Below are positions 5,960-12,949 of a DNA stretch of 12,949 bases, piece by piece (position 1 is the stretch's first letter; each line of letters starts with the position of its first letter). Both the position numbers and the translations under genes were made by a program. The notes under the pieces were generated by a model. That model had not been told where the DNA came from, did no database searches, and was given only the letters and a program-made list of their open reading frames with translations. The DNA is from Treponema sp. (lineage in GTDB: Bacteria > Spirochaetota > Spirochaetia > Treponematales > Breznakiellaceae): contig JAISZE010000073.1 of the NCBI GenBank assembly GCA_031269405.1, positions 1 through 12,949 on the forward strand, written 5' to 3'.

Positions 5960-6919
5960 ATGAAACAAGCTGCGGTCAAAACCTGGTCCACCCCGGCGGC
6001 GCGGGAGGAAAGCCGCCTTATACCCTGCGCCCTCTGCGGTTCCCTTTCCTTCAGGCCCGCCCTGGTATGCGGGGGGTTTTCTTACGTGCGCTGCACCCGC
6101 TGCGGCCTGGTCCAGATGAATCCCCAACCCCTGGCCGCCGAAGTGGGCCGCCGTTACGGCGAAGCCTATGGGGAAGATTACCTGGCTTATGAACTAAAGA
6201 ACGAAAAACCTTTTTTAGAACTCCAGCTCCTTGCCCTGAAGGATGCCGGTTTTTGGGATTTTGAAGCTGAATTGAAAAAAAAGACGCTGCCGGGCAAGCC
6301 GCCCAGAGTTCTGGATATAGGCTGCGCTACCGGGACCCTCCTGGCGGAACTGCGGGACCGGGGCTGGGACTGCACAGGTGTGGAAATCTGCGGACCCGAA
6401 GCCGCTTATGCCCGCAGGGAACGGGGCCTGGACGTACGGAACAGCCCCCTTGAAGAAAACCGTTTCCCGGAAAACTATTTCGACGCGGTCCTGGCCTCGC
6501 ACCTTATAGAGCACCTGAACGATCCCGCATCGTTAGTGAGTGAAGCGCACCGCATCCTTGCCCCTAAGGGCGTTTTCATCGTTACCACTCCGAATATCGC
6601 CGGTTTCCAGGCGCGTCTTTTTCGAAGCGCCTGGCGCTCCGCCATCTTCGATCACCTGTACCTTTTTTCGGTTAAGACCCTTTCGGCGCTGCTCAGGCAA
6701 AAGGGGTTCAGTATTGAAAAAACCGCCGCCTGGGGAGGCCTGGCGGCAGGAACATCCCCGCCTCCGGTAAAGCGGCTCTTCGACAAAGCAGCCAAGCGCT
6801 TCGGCTTCGGGGACGTGATGCTTATAAGGGCCGGGAAACAACAGCCCCCTACCGTTGCACCCTGCCCGAAGCATCGCCTCCGGCGAGCTTCTTCACTTCC
6901 TCGACAGAAACCATGTTGA
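5960..6919 (+). CDS. Zinc-ribbon class I SAM-dependent methyltransferase
   Basis: Numbering is from the ATG at 5960 (319 residues). An in-frame TTG at 5939 would add seven residues and overlap the previous gene; neither start has an SD. A four-cysteine zinc ribbon (CALC at 23-26 and CTRC at 45-48) precedes a Rossmann methyltransferase domain. That domain has the SAM-binding motif VLDIGCATG at 117-125, an acidic end of beta 2 (GVEI), and DAVLASHLIEHL with RILAPKGVFIVTTPN. Proteins of this layout often modify sugars or small molecules in surface-glycan pathways. Following two envelope genes, that is a fair guess and no more. The last 24 codons or so overlap the convergent KDG kinase gene by 71 bases and read as a basic, family-unlike tail. 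Confidence 0.8.
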   Translation: MKQAAVKTWSTPAAREESRLIPCALCGSLSFRPALVCGGFSYVRCTRCGLVQMNPQPLAAEVGRRYGEAYGEDYLAYELKNEKPFLELQLLALKDAGFWDFEAELKKKTLPGKPPRVLDIGCATGTLLAELRDRGWDCTGVEICGPEAAYARRERGLDVRNSPLEENRFPENYFDAVLASHLIEHLNDPASLVSEAHRILAPKGVFIVTTPNIAGFQARLFRSAWRSAIFDHLYLFSVKTLSALLRQKGFSIEKTAAWGGLAAGTSPPPVKRLFDKAAKRFGFGDVMLIRAGKQQPPTVAPCPKHRLRRASSLPRQKPC

Positions 6920-7871
6920 AATCCCCTTCGATGGAGTGCTTGAGGCAGCTTGCGGCAACGGCGAATTCCAGGGTCTCCCGGGAGGGCCAGCCCTGGAGGC
7001 TGCCGTAGATAAGGCCCGCGCCGAAGCTGTCGCCGCCGCCGACACGGTCCACAATATGAACCGCGTATTTCCTGGAAAAGAAGAATTCCTTCCCATCGTA
7101 GAGCATAGCCGACCAGTTGTTATCGCTAGCGGAGATCGATTCCCTAAGGGTAACGGCGGCTTGCTTAAAGCCGAAACGGTCCGCTAGAGTTTTGGCTACC
7201 TCCTGGTAGCCTTCGCGGCTCAGGACGCCGGAACCGGCATCAGTATTTTTCGCTCTTATGCCGAACACATCTGCGGCGTCCTCTTCGTTGGCGATGCAGA
7301 TGTCCACAAAAGGGGCCAGCGCGGCCATGACTTCCCCGGCTTTTTCCCGGGACCAGAGGTTTTTGCGGTAATTGAGATCACAGGACACGGTAAGGCCCTT
7401 GGCCTTCGCTGTTTTTGCCGCCTCCAGGGTGATAGCCGCAACGTTCTCCCCCAAAGCCGGGGTGATACCGGTAAAATGGAACCACGAAGGGCCTGTAAAA
7501 ATGGCGTCCCAGTCAAAATCTGATGCCGAAGCTTCCGCGATGGCCGAATGGGCGCGATCATAGATCACCTTTGAAGGCCGCTGGGAAGCCCCTTTTTCTA
7601 GAAAGTAGATTCCCACCCTGCCGCCGCCTCTGACGATGTTTGAAGTGTCCACGCCGAACTGCCTGAGGGCGTTCACCGCGGCCTGGCCTATCTCGTGCTT
7701 GGGCAGTTTGGTGACAAACGCGGCGTCAACGCCGAAATTGGCCAGCGAAACCGCTACATTCGCCTCCCCGCCGCCGTAAGACGCCCCGAAGGATGGGGTC
7801 TGGACAAAACGGAAGTAGCCTTCCGGCGCCAGGCGCAGCATAATTTCGCCAAAGGTGATGACTTTTCCCAT
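6849..7871 (-). CDS. kdgK: PfkB-family 2-dehydro-3-deoxygluconokinase (KDG kinase)
   Basis: The ATG at 7871 is chosen because MGKVITFGEIMLRLAPEG is the usual N-terminus and GAGG stands six bases upstream. A longer in-frame start at 7949 would run into the divergent gene. The 340-residue protein has the PfkB signatures GGGEANVAVSLANFG near the N-terminus and RVGGGDSFGAGL near the C-terminus, with the catalytic aspartate. FTGITPAL and CDLNYRKNLW, and the family-typical ending GDASGRVQR, point to KDG kinase over ribokinase or fructokinase. It phosphorylates 2-keto-3-deoxygluconate to KDPG in hexuronate (pectin and glucuronate) breakdown. No KDPG aldolase or uronate gene is beside it here. The 3' end overlaps the methyltransferase gene antisense. 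Confidence 0.88.
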   Translation of the reverse strand: MGKVITFGEIMLRLAPEGYFRFVQTPSFGASYGGGEANVAVSLANFGVDAAFVTKLPKHEIGQAAVNALRQFGVDTSNIVRGGGRVGIYFLEKGASQRPSKVIYDRAHSAIAEASASDFDWDAIFTGPSWFHFTGITPALGENVAAITLEAAKTAKAKGLTVSCDLNYRKNLWSREKAGEVMAALAPFVDICIANEEDAADVFGIRAKNTDAGSGVLSREGYQEVAKTLADRFGFKQAAVTLRESISASDNNWSAMLYDGKEFFFSRKYAVHIVDRVGGGDSFGAGLIYGSLQGWPSRETLEFAVAASCLKHSIEGDFNMVSVEEVKKLAGGDASGRVQR

Positions 7872-7938
7872 ATCCAACCTCAGTTTAAACCATAGCGCAA
7901 AGGCCTCTGTTCTGCTAGATTGATGCCAGGAGAAAGTC

Positions 7939-8775
7939 GTGAAATGCACAGTTTATGAATTCGGGAAACTCAAGGACTATAAATACGTGGTCACTTTCGC
8001 GGTTTACGAAGGCAGGTGGCTACTCTGCAAACACCGGGAGCGGAATACCTGGGAAGTTTCAGGCGGGCACGTCGAAGCCGGGGAAACGCCTCTGGAAGCG
8101 GCGAGGCGTGAACTGTTCGAAGAAACCGGGGCTCTGGATTTTACCCTTGAACCGGTTTGTGATTACTGGGCCTGCGACGAACCTCATGAAACAAAAAACA
8201 TCACCTGGTCCAACGGCCAGGTATTTTTCGCTGATGTCAAAAAACTGGGCCCCATACCGGAAAGCGAAATGGAAAAAATTGAAGTCCTGGAAATGTTCCC
8301 TGATAATTTGACCTACCCGGACATTACAGCGGAACTGCTGCCCTATGTTGTTGCCGCAGCGGCTAAAACAAAAAAGGAATTTTCAGGGAAAATTCTATAT
8401 ACCGGAAAAGAACTCAAAATATCGGAAATGCTGCGATGCCAGACTGTGTTGTGGGAAAAACACAAGGACTCCTGGGAGCCTATGACGCCCAAGTCGGCGC
8501 GTAATTACCTGCTCTGGATGTTCGAGGAAATCGGCGAAGTGATTGCTATTATAAAAAAACGCGGCGAAAAGGACATTATGAACGATGGGGGGTTAAAAAA
8601 CATATTTACCGAAGAACTGGTGGATATTTTCATGTACTATCTCCATATACTCAACAATTATGAAATTTCGGCAATGGATTTTTCGGCTGCGTATATAAAG
8701 AAAAACAACTACAACCAGACCAGGGACTTTGAGGGGCAGCACAGGAAGTTTTTGCGGAATGATCTCTCCAGCTAA
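7939..8775 (+). CDS. Nudix-MazG fusion nucleotide pyrophosphohydrolase
   Basis: The GTG at 7939 is fixed by a strong SD (AGGAGA, five bases away). The 278-residue product has two hydrolase domains. Residues about 1-140 are a Nudix domain with a complete box: G43, E49, R57, E58, E61, E62, G64 in GGHVEAGETP through EETG. Residues about 160-278 are an all-alpha MazG-like domain with the metal-binding pattern E197xxE200 and E226xxD229 (EEIGEVIAII, EELVDIFMYY). Both families cleave nucleoside diphosphate-type or triphosphate substrates between phosphates, so a role in clearing damaged or unwanted nucleotides is likely; the substrate is not visible. The gene is divergent from kdgK (67-base gap) and converges on a small zinc-site protein nine bases away. 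Confidence 0.85.
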   Translation: MKCTVYEFGKLKDYKYVVTFAVYEGRWLLCKHRERNTWEVSGGHVEAGETPLEAARRELFEETGALDFTLEPVCDYWACDEPHETKNITWSNGQVFFADVKKLGPIPESEMEKIEVLEMFPDNLTYPDITAELLPYVVAAAAKTKKEFSGKILYTGKELKISEMLRCQTVLWEKHKDSWEPMTPKSARNYLLWMFEEIGEVIAIIKKRGEKDIMNDGGLKNIFTEELVDIFMYYLHILNNYEISAMDFSAAYIKKNNYNQTRDFEGQHRKFLRNDLSS

Positions 8776-8784
8776 AGGCCCCCC

Positions 8785-8985
8785 TTACTTGAGCCCCTCT
8801 TTCAAAACAAAGGAAAAGCAGTGTTTCCCGGTGGAAAGAAAGACTTCTATGGAAGGCAGATTACGGCTTTTTATCCCAAAGACGCCGCAGGCCCTGGGGA
8901 AGGCGGGCTCCCAGGTTATTCTAAAATGACGGCATTGAAGGCAGTTAGGAGCCCTGGTAGGGGGGGTTACGGAATTATCGCTCAT
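8785..8985 (-). CDS. Small four-cysteine protein, putative zinc binding
   Basis: This 66-residue protein would be easy to dismiss as antisense noise, but its pattern is not random. C15xxC18 is followed by the block RHFRITWEPAFPRACGVFGI, with C33, then KSRNLPSIEV and STGKHC with C56. From memory this matches a short conserved bacterial family with CxxC, ITW-P, P-x-x-C, FG-KS, PS-x-x-V and SG-x-x-C positions, whose function is unknown to me. Four cysteines suggest one structural zinc site. The ATG at 8985 has no SD. It is divergent from ptsI, sharing a 46-base promoter region, and converges on the Nudix-MazG gene. The plus-strand frame over the same DNA (8729-8929) looks like a shadow. Confidence 0.7.
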   Translation of the reverse strand: MSDNSVTPPTRAPNCLQCRHFRITWEPAFPRACGVFGIKSRNLPSIEVFLSTGKHCFSFVLKEGLK

Positions 8986-8993
8986 GATTCTAT

Positions 8994-9023
8994 TTGACAG
9001 CTTACCGCGCTTTAGGTTATTCT
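8994..9023 (+). promoter_or_regulatory. Promoter of ptsI, start point at or just before the ATG
   Basis: A perfect -35 TTGACA (8994-8999) is followed by TTATTC (9017-9022, spacer 17) or TATTCT (9018-9023, spacer 18). Transcription would begin at about 9029-9031, only one to three bases before the ptsI ATG at 9032. No SD is present. Confidence 0.65.
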
Positions 9024-9031
9024 TTCAATAA

Positions 9032-10777
9032 ATGAAAACTCTGACCGGCATCCCGGTGTCTTCAGGAATCGCCATAGGAAAGGCGTTCCGGCACACGGAG
9101 AACGATTTTCCTGAGATCCCCCGTTACAGTCTTGGTAAAGCCCAGGTTGAATCCGAACTGAAGCGGTTTGGCGCCGCCAAAGGGGAGGCTATAACCGAGG
9201 TAAAAGCCCTGTGCCAGCGGGCGAACCGCGAAATGAGCAAGGATCAGGCGGCTATTTTTGAGGCCCATCTTATGATGCTGGATGATCCCGAATTTAATAA
9301 TCAGGTCATAAGCCGGGTACAGGGATCCCTTCAAAACGCCGAATGGGCGGTCTGGGATGCCGCCCAGTTTTTTATTCAGATAATGACCGCTTCACAGGAC
9401 CCGGTTTTTAAGGAACGCGCTTCGGATATCGGGGATGTATCCAAACGGATTCTAAATCACCTTCTTTCTGATAAAAGCAAAAAGGTTTCTCTTGCGGATC
9501 TGGAAGAGGAAGTGATCCTGGTAGCCCATGATCTTATGCCTTCAGAAACGCTCACTATGAACAAGGCCTGGGTGAAGGGCATCGTCATGGACACAGGAGG
9601 GGGCACCTCCCATACCGCCATCCTGGCCAGGGCTTTTGGTATTCCCGCGGTCCTGGGGCTTAGTACGGCTACTAAGGAAATAAAAGACGGCGACGCCCTG
9701 GTGCTGGACGGTTCAAGCGGCGAGGTTTTTATCGACCCGGATTCAGAACACCTGAGCAGATACCGGAAAGCCGGCAGCCAGTACCGGAAAAAGCTGGATC
9801 GGTTTTTGGGCTTACGGGATCTCAGGGCTGAAACCAAAGACGGCTGCCGGGTCTCCCTTAAGGCGAATATCGAAATCCCCGAGGAAGCCGGACAGGCCCT
9901 GCTTTACGGCGCCGAAGGGATAGGGCTTTACCGTTCGGAATTCCTTTTCCTCAGTCCCGGCAAAACCGCCGAAGAAGAGCGCCAGTACGAGGCTTACAGC
10001 CAGGTGCTCAAAACCATGGGGAGCCTTCCGGTTACCATCAGGACTGTGGATATAGGCGGGGATAAGATACTTCCAGAGTTTCAGGCTTCAAGCGGGAAAA
10101 ACCCCCTTCTGGGCTGGCGGGCTATACGGTTCTCCCTTGCGCTGCCGGAATTTTTTAAAATCCAGCTCCGGGCGATACTCAGGTCCAGTGTTTTCGGGAA
10201 AGTCCGGATCATGTTCCCTTTGGTTTCCGGTATTGAAGAATTGGAACAAGCCCTGGCTATTCTTGAAGAAGCGAAAGATGAATGCAGGAAGAAGAACCAG
10301 CCCTTTGCGGAGGACATTGAAACAGGAACTATGATAGAAGTTCCTTCAGCGGCGCTTACTGCCGATATTATCGCCAAAAAGTCGGGGTTTTTCTCTATCG
10401 GCACAAACGATCTGATCCAGTATTCCCTGGCAGTAGACCGGGGGAACGAAAGGGTAAGCTACCTGGCCCAGCCCTGCCACCCCGCAGTACTGCGGTTCCT
10501 TAAAATGACCATCGATGCGGCCCACGAAAAAGGCATAAAAGCCGCTATGTGCGGAGAAATGGCAGGAGACCCCTCGGCGGCCCCCCTGCTCCTGGGCCTG
10601 GGATTGGATGAATTCAGCATGACCGCTTCGGCGATCCCGGAGGTTAAAAAAATTATCCGGGATGTGTCTATGGAAGACTGCCGCCTCCTTGCCGGGAAAG
10701 TCCTTGAAGGCTGGTCCTGGAAAGAGAATTCCTCTCTGGTTAAATCCTGGATGGCAGAGCATTTGCCTTCGGGCTAA
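9032..10777 (+). CDS. ptsI: PTS enzyme I (phosphoenolpyruvate-protein phosphotransferase)
   Basis: At 581 residues the protein is full length for enzyme I, the cytoplasmic enzyme that moves phosphate from PEP to HPr. The N-terminal part contains the phosphohistidine motif GGGTSHTAILARAFGIPAVL with H194. The usual residue after GG is R (GGRTSH), here G. The C-terminal PEP-binding barrel is complete: GIGLYRSEFLFL, DIGGDKILPEF, NPLLGWRAIR, GTMIEVPSAAL, FSIGTNDLIQYSLAVDRGNE, and MCGEMAGD with the active-site cysteine C507. No ptsH or sugar-specific EII gene is next to it; der follows after 24 bases. With the HTH-EIIA protein in the window this suits a regulatory phosphotransfer chain, as treponemes are known to keep PTS parts without transport subunits. 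The mRNA may be leaderless. Confidence 0.96.
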   Translation: MKTLTGIPVSSGIAIGKAFRHTENDFPEIPRYSLGKAQVESELKRFGAAKGEAITEVKALCQRANREMSKDQAAIFEAHLMMLDDPEFNNQVISRVQGSLQNAEWAVWDAAQFFIQIMTASQDPVFKERASDIGDVSKRILNHLLSDKSKKVSLADLEEEVILVAHDLMPSETLTMNKAWVKGIVMDTGGGTSHTAILARAFGIPAVLGLSTATKEIKDGDALVLDGSSGEVFIDPDSEHLSRYRKAGSQYRKKLDRFLGLRDLRAETKDGCRVSLKANIEIPEEAGQALLYGAEGIGLYRSEFLFLSPGKTAEEERQYEAYSQVLKTMGSLPVTIRTVDIGGDKILPEFQASSGKNPLLGWRAIRFSLALPEFFKIQLRAILRSSVFGKVRIMFPLVSGIEELEQALAILEEAKDECRKKNQPFAEDIETGTMIEVPSAALTADIIAKKSGFFSIGTNDLIQYSLAVDRGNERVSYLAQPCHPAVLRFLKMTIDAAHEKGIKAAMCGEMAGDPSAAPLLLGLGLDEFSMTASAIPEVKKIIRDVSMEDCRLLAGKVLEGWSWKENSSLVKSWMAEHLPSG

Positions 10778-10799
10778 GGTATTTTGCCAAAGGTATTTT
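10776..10799 (+). repeat. Spaced direct repeat AAGGTATTTT before der
   Basis: AAGGTATTTT occurs at 10776-10785 and again at 10790-10799, in the short gap between the ptsI stop and the der ATG. The second copy contributes AAAGG, the weak SD of der. It may simply be a small duplication. Confidence 0.6.
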
Positions 10800-10801
10800 T
10801 T

Positions 10802-12180
10802 ATGGATACAAGCAGCAGTACAATCCCCACAGTGGTTCTCGCAGGGCGTCCCAATGTGGGTAAGTCAACTCTTTTCAACAGGCTCCTCCACAAGCGGCGG
10901 GCCATTACGGATCCCACCCCGGGGGTTACGCGGGACCCGGTGTCCATGGAAGCCCTTATCCTTGGAAAGCGCCTCAGGCTTGTTGATACCGGGGGCTTCA
11001 AACTGGACCGGGACAGGGACAGCCCTGAAGGGGAACTGGACGGCATCGTTGTTGAACGGACCCTTGAAACCTTAAAAAAAGCGGACCTTATTATCCTGAT
11101 ATTTGAGGCCGGCGAACTCACCCCGGAGGACGAGGAATTCATCGAGCTCCTCAGACCTTATCAGAAACGGCTCATAGCGGCGGTTAACAAGACCGAAGGG
11201 GGCAGGAAGGAGGCGGACGCCTGGAACCTTCTTTCGTACGGCTTTGAAAAAGTTTTCATGATTTCAGCCGAACACGGCGATAACGTAAGGGATCTGGAAG
11301 AGGCTATAGCAAGTCGCCTGAGATCTTCCGTTGCCGTAGAAGCCGCGGAGCCGGACGCCCCTGCTCCTGTCAGGATAGCCCTCCTTGGACGGCCCAATTC
11401 CGGGAAATCTACGCTCTCCAACAGGCTCACTTCTTCTGCCGCTTCCATAGTGAGCGACATTCCCGGCACGACGAGGGATGTTGTGGAAGGCAGTTTTACC
11501 TGGAAAGGCAGGGGATTTCAGGTCCTGGATACTGCCGGGATCAGGCGGCGCAGCAAGGTGAGCGAAAATATCGAATACTATTCGGTGAACAGGGCCATAA
11601 AAACCATTGACGATGCGGACATCGTTTTTCTTGTTATTGACGCCCGGGAAGGACTTACGGATCAGGACAAGAAGATCGCCGCTTTGGCGCATGACAAAGG
11701 CCGGGGCATCATCATGGTTCTCAATAAATGGGATCTTATGCCGGGGATAAAAAACACTTTCCAGGCGGCCCAGGACAGGATACGCTTTTTTTTCGGGCAA
11801 ATGGACTACGCCCCTATTGCGGCTGTGAGCGCAAAAAGCGGCGAAGGCGTGGAGGTCCTGCTGAATACTGCCCTTCGCATGTACGGCCAGCTTTTAAAAC
11901 GCGTGGATACTGCGGCACTGAACCATGCCCTGGAAGGCTGGCTTGAGGAAACCCCCCCCCCTCGGGCAGGCAGACCAGGTTCAAAGTCAAATACGCGGTT
12001 CAGCTTTCGGCCAACCCCGTGCGGTTCGCGTTTTTTGTATCCCGTAAACAGGCAGTAGGGGAACCCTATATAGCCTTCCTCCGAAACCGCATACGCCGGG
12101 ACCTGGGTTTTTCCCTCGTCCCTGTGGAGATCGATGTGCGTTCCAGCGCGGCTGACAGATCCCCCAAGAGGCGGGGATGA
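10802..12180 (+). CDS. der: Der/EngA tandem GTPase, interrupted by a frameshift at a C10 run
   Basis: Der is an essential double GTPase for 50S ribosome assembly. The ATG at 10802 is preferred to a TTG at 10784. GTPase 1 has GRPNVGKS at 15-22, DTGG, and a G4 motif reading NKTE where NKxD is normal. GTPase 2 has GRPNSGKS, DTAG and NKWD. The reading frame then passes the C run at 11952-11961 and ends at 12058 with an unrelated tail (418 residues). The KH-like C-terminus is intact in the next frame from TCG at 11962 (GRQTRFKVKYAVQLSANPVR, then PYIAFLRNRIRRDLGFSLVP) to TGA at 12178-12180. One more C (or two fewer) would restore about 459 residues, a normal length. A sequencing or assembly error is the simplest cause; slippage or phase variation is possible. 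The restored stop overlaps merR. Confidence 0.92.
11952..11961 (+). repeat. C10 homopolymer at the der frameshift site
   Basis: Ten consecutive C between codons for Glu-Thr and Ser-Gly-Arg. This is the point where the GTPase frame and the KH-domain frame of der fail to join. Eight or eleven C would make them continuous. Confidence 0.9.
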
Positions 12181-12497
12181 GGTCCTATACCATCACCGAC
12201 GCCGAAGATCTGCTTCAGGTTAAAAACCACGTAATCCGCTACTGGGAACGGGAAATTCCCCTAATCCAGCCCGGCAAGGATCTGAATGGCCGCAAGGTCT
12301 ATTCCGCCAGGGATCTGCAAATCCTCCTCCGGCTCAAGTACCTGCTCTACAGCCGGCGTTTTACCCTTGAAGGCGCAAGGAAACAAATCTACCGTGAACT
12401 GACAGGGGACCAGGATCTAAGGGGGCGTATCGCCTCACTGAGATCGGAACTCCTGGATCTGTATTTCATACTTCTTGAAAAACGCAGGGAGCCGTGA
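12177..12497 (+). CDS. MerR-type HTH protein
   Basis: The ATG at 12177 overlaps the restored der stop as ATGA, and AGGCGGGG stands just upstream. The 106-residue product starts with a MerR-like winged HTH. YTITDAEDLLQVKNHVIRYWE is the recognition half, then REIPLIQPGKDLNGRKVYSA forms the wing. ARDLQILLRLKYLLYSRRFT, with LEGARKQIYREL, is the second helical pair. The rest (about 80-106) is a short helix and no effector-binding domain follows, so no inducer can be predicted. It may be a small DNA-binding or nucleoid-type member of the family. The TGA overlaps the next ATG (TGATG at 12495-12499), implying coupling on both sides. Confidence 0.85.
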   Translation: MRSYTITDAEDLLQVKNHVIRYWEREIPLIQPGKDLNGRKVYSARDLQILLRLKYLLYSRRFTLEGARKQIYRELTGDQDLRGRIASLRSELLDLYFILLEKRREP

Positions 12498-12949
12498 TGG
12501 ATCTGTTTTTGCCCTTAGGGCCGGATATACGCCGCCTGTCGGACCGCCTTTTGACGGCCATTGACGAGGCCTGCCCTCTGCCGGGGCGTTTCCGTTCCGG
12601 CCTGAGCGGCGATGTGGCGGAACTTTCCCGGCTGCTCACAAAGGGCCGGGAGGAAAAGGGCGAATCCTACTTGGGACGCCCCAACCTTCTTTCGGCGTAT
12701 CTGAGGTATTTCCTGCCCTGGAATGTTTACCGCCTCTGCCGCCTCCTCCCGGCCCTGCCCCTGGGCCTGGCCGATGGAGACGCTGTAACCGACATAGGTT
12801 CCGGCCCCTGCACCCTGGCTATCGCGCTTTGGATAAGCCGCCCTGAACTGCGGAGCCTTCGTCTGGAATTCCGCTGCCTGGACAGGACCGCCGCGGTTAT
12901 GGACGCAGGGAAGCGCATCTTCGCGGCCCTGGTTTCAGGTCCCTCTGGC
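12497..12949 (+). CDS. Partial SAM-dependent methyltransferase, runs off the window
   Basis: The ATG at 12497 overlaps the merR stop (TGATG) and opens 151 codons without a stop to the window edge. About 60 N-terminal residues of helical sequence precede SYLGRPNLLSAYLRYFLPWN and YRLCRLLPALP. A Rossmann methyltransferase motif I follows, TDIGSGPCTLAIAL at 98-111, and then CLDRTAAVMDAGKRIF, the expected beta 2 segment with an acidic residue. The helical N-terminus before motif I resembles the layout of Rsm22-like rRNA methyltransferases, and the neighbourhood of der (ribosome assembly) would suit an rRNA target. Both points are weak inference, as the catalytic C-terminal half is missing. No cysteine cluster is visible yet. 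Confidence 0.75.
   Translation, partial: MDLFLPLGPDIRRLSDRLLTAIDEACPLPGRFRSGLSGDVAELSRLLTKGREEKGESYLGRPNLLSAYLRYFLPWNVYRLCRLLPALPLGLADGDAVTDIGSGPCTLAIALWISRPELRSLRLEFRCLDRTAAVMDAGKRIFAALVSGPSG

Noticed and set aside
7872..7949. Upstream start for kdgK giving a 366-residue protein
   Set aside because: The extra residues are unlike PfkB kinases, and the start would overlap the SD and start of the Nudix-MazG gene; the ATG at 7871 has a good SD.
8729..8929. 66-residue plus-strand reading frame overlapping the end of the Nudix-MazG gene
   Set aside because: It overlaps two better genes and shows no recognisable pattern.
12000..12058. The stop at 12056-12058 as the genuine end of Der
   Set aside because: The last 31 or so residues have no Der similarity, whereas the alternative frame gives the expected KH-like domain and a normal length.
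12727..12918. 63-residue minus-strand reading frame
   Set aside because: It is antisense to the partial methyltransferase, very arginine-rich, and has no SD.

Overview
The window looks like chromosomal DNA from a spirochaete, most plausibly a Treponema-like one. This is an inference from gene content and order: EIIA with an excisionase-type HTH, enzyme I next to der, envelope genes of a diderm type, and fairly GC-rich coding sequence. No rRNA or marker gene is present to prove it. I see no phage, insertion sequence, CRISPR array or tRNA, and most of the window is ordinary housekeeping sequence in short, often convergent or divergent units.

Left end (1-696). The first 70 bases are an almost pure C tract that looks like an artefact at a contig end. 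Next to it, on the minus strand, is a complete cobalamin control unit: a sigma70-type promoter, a B12 riboswitch aptamer closed by an 8-bp P1, and an intrinsic terminator. A start codon with a modest SD follows, but its gene is lost in the C tract. An AT-rich, nearly gene-free stretch (459-696) with hairpins and a tandem repeat leads to a 72-residue orphan gene.

Middle left (697-3910). An RluA-type pseudouridine synthase (minus) is divergent from a secreted transglutaminase-like protein (plus). That gene converges on an HTH-EIIA(Ntr) regulator, with cytidine deaminase upstream of it on the minus strand.

Middle (3987-8985). A three-gene plus-strand group has its own good promoter: a membrane-anchored beta-propeller-like protein, a secreted M23/LytM-fold protein that has lost its metal ligands, and a zinc-ribbon methyltransferase. 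The last of these overlaps the end of a convergent KDG kinase. A Nudix-MazG fusion, a two-domain nucleotide pyrophosphatase, is divergent from the kinase. It converges on a tiny four-cysteine protein missing from simple length-based gene lists.

Right end (8986-12949). PTS enzyme I (ptsI) is followed by der, a MerR-type regulator and a partial methyltransferase. The last two junctions are overlapping stop/start codons, so this side reads as one transcription unit. Der is broken by a frameshift at a C10 run, and its KH-like C-terminus is intact in the next frame. Enzyme I and the EIIA protein, with no transporter subunit in the window, fit a regulatory PTS.

The points most worth a second look are the C10 frameshift in der, whose restored stop is the one that couples to merR; promoters placed so close to ATG that the mRNAs of the transglutaminase-like gene and ptsI may be leaderless; the catalytically dead M23 protein with several homopolymer runs; the Nudix-MazG fusion; and the B12 riboswitch with a truncated target.
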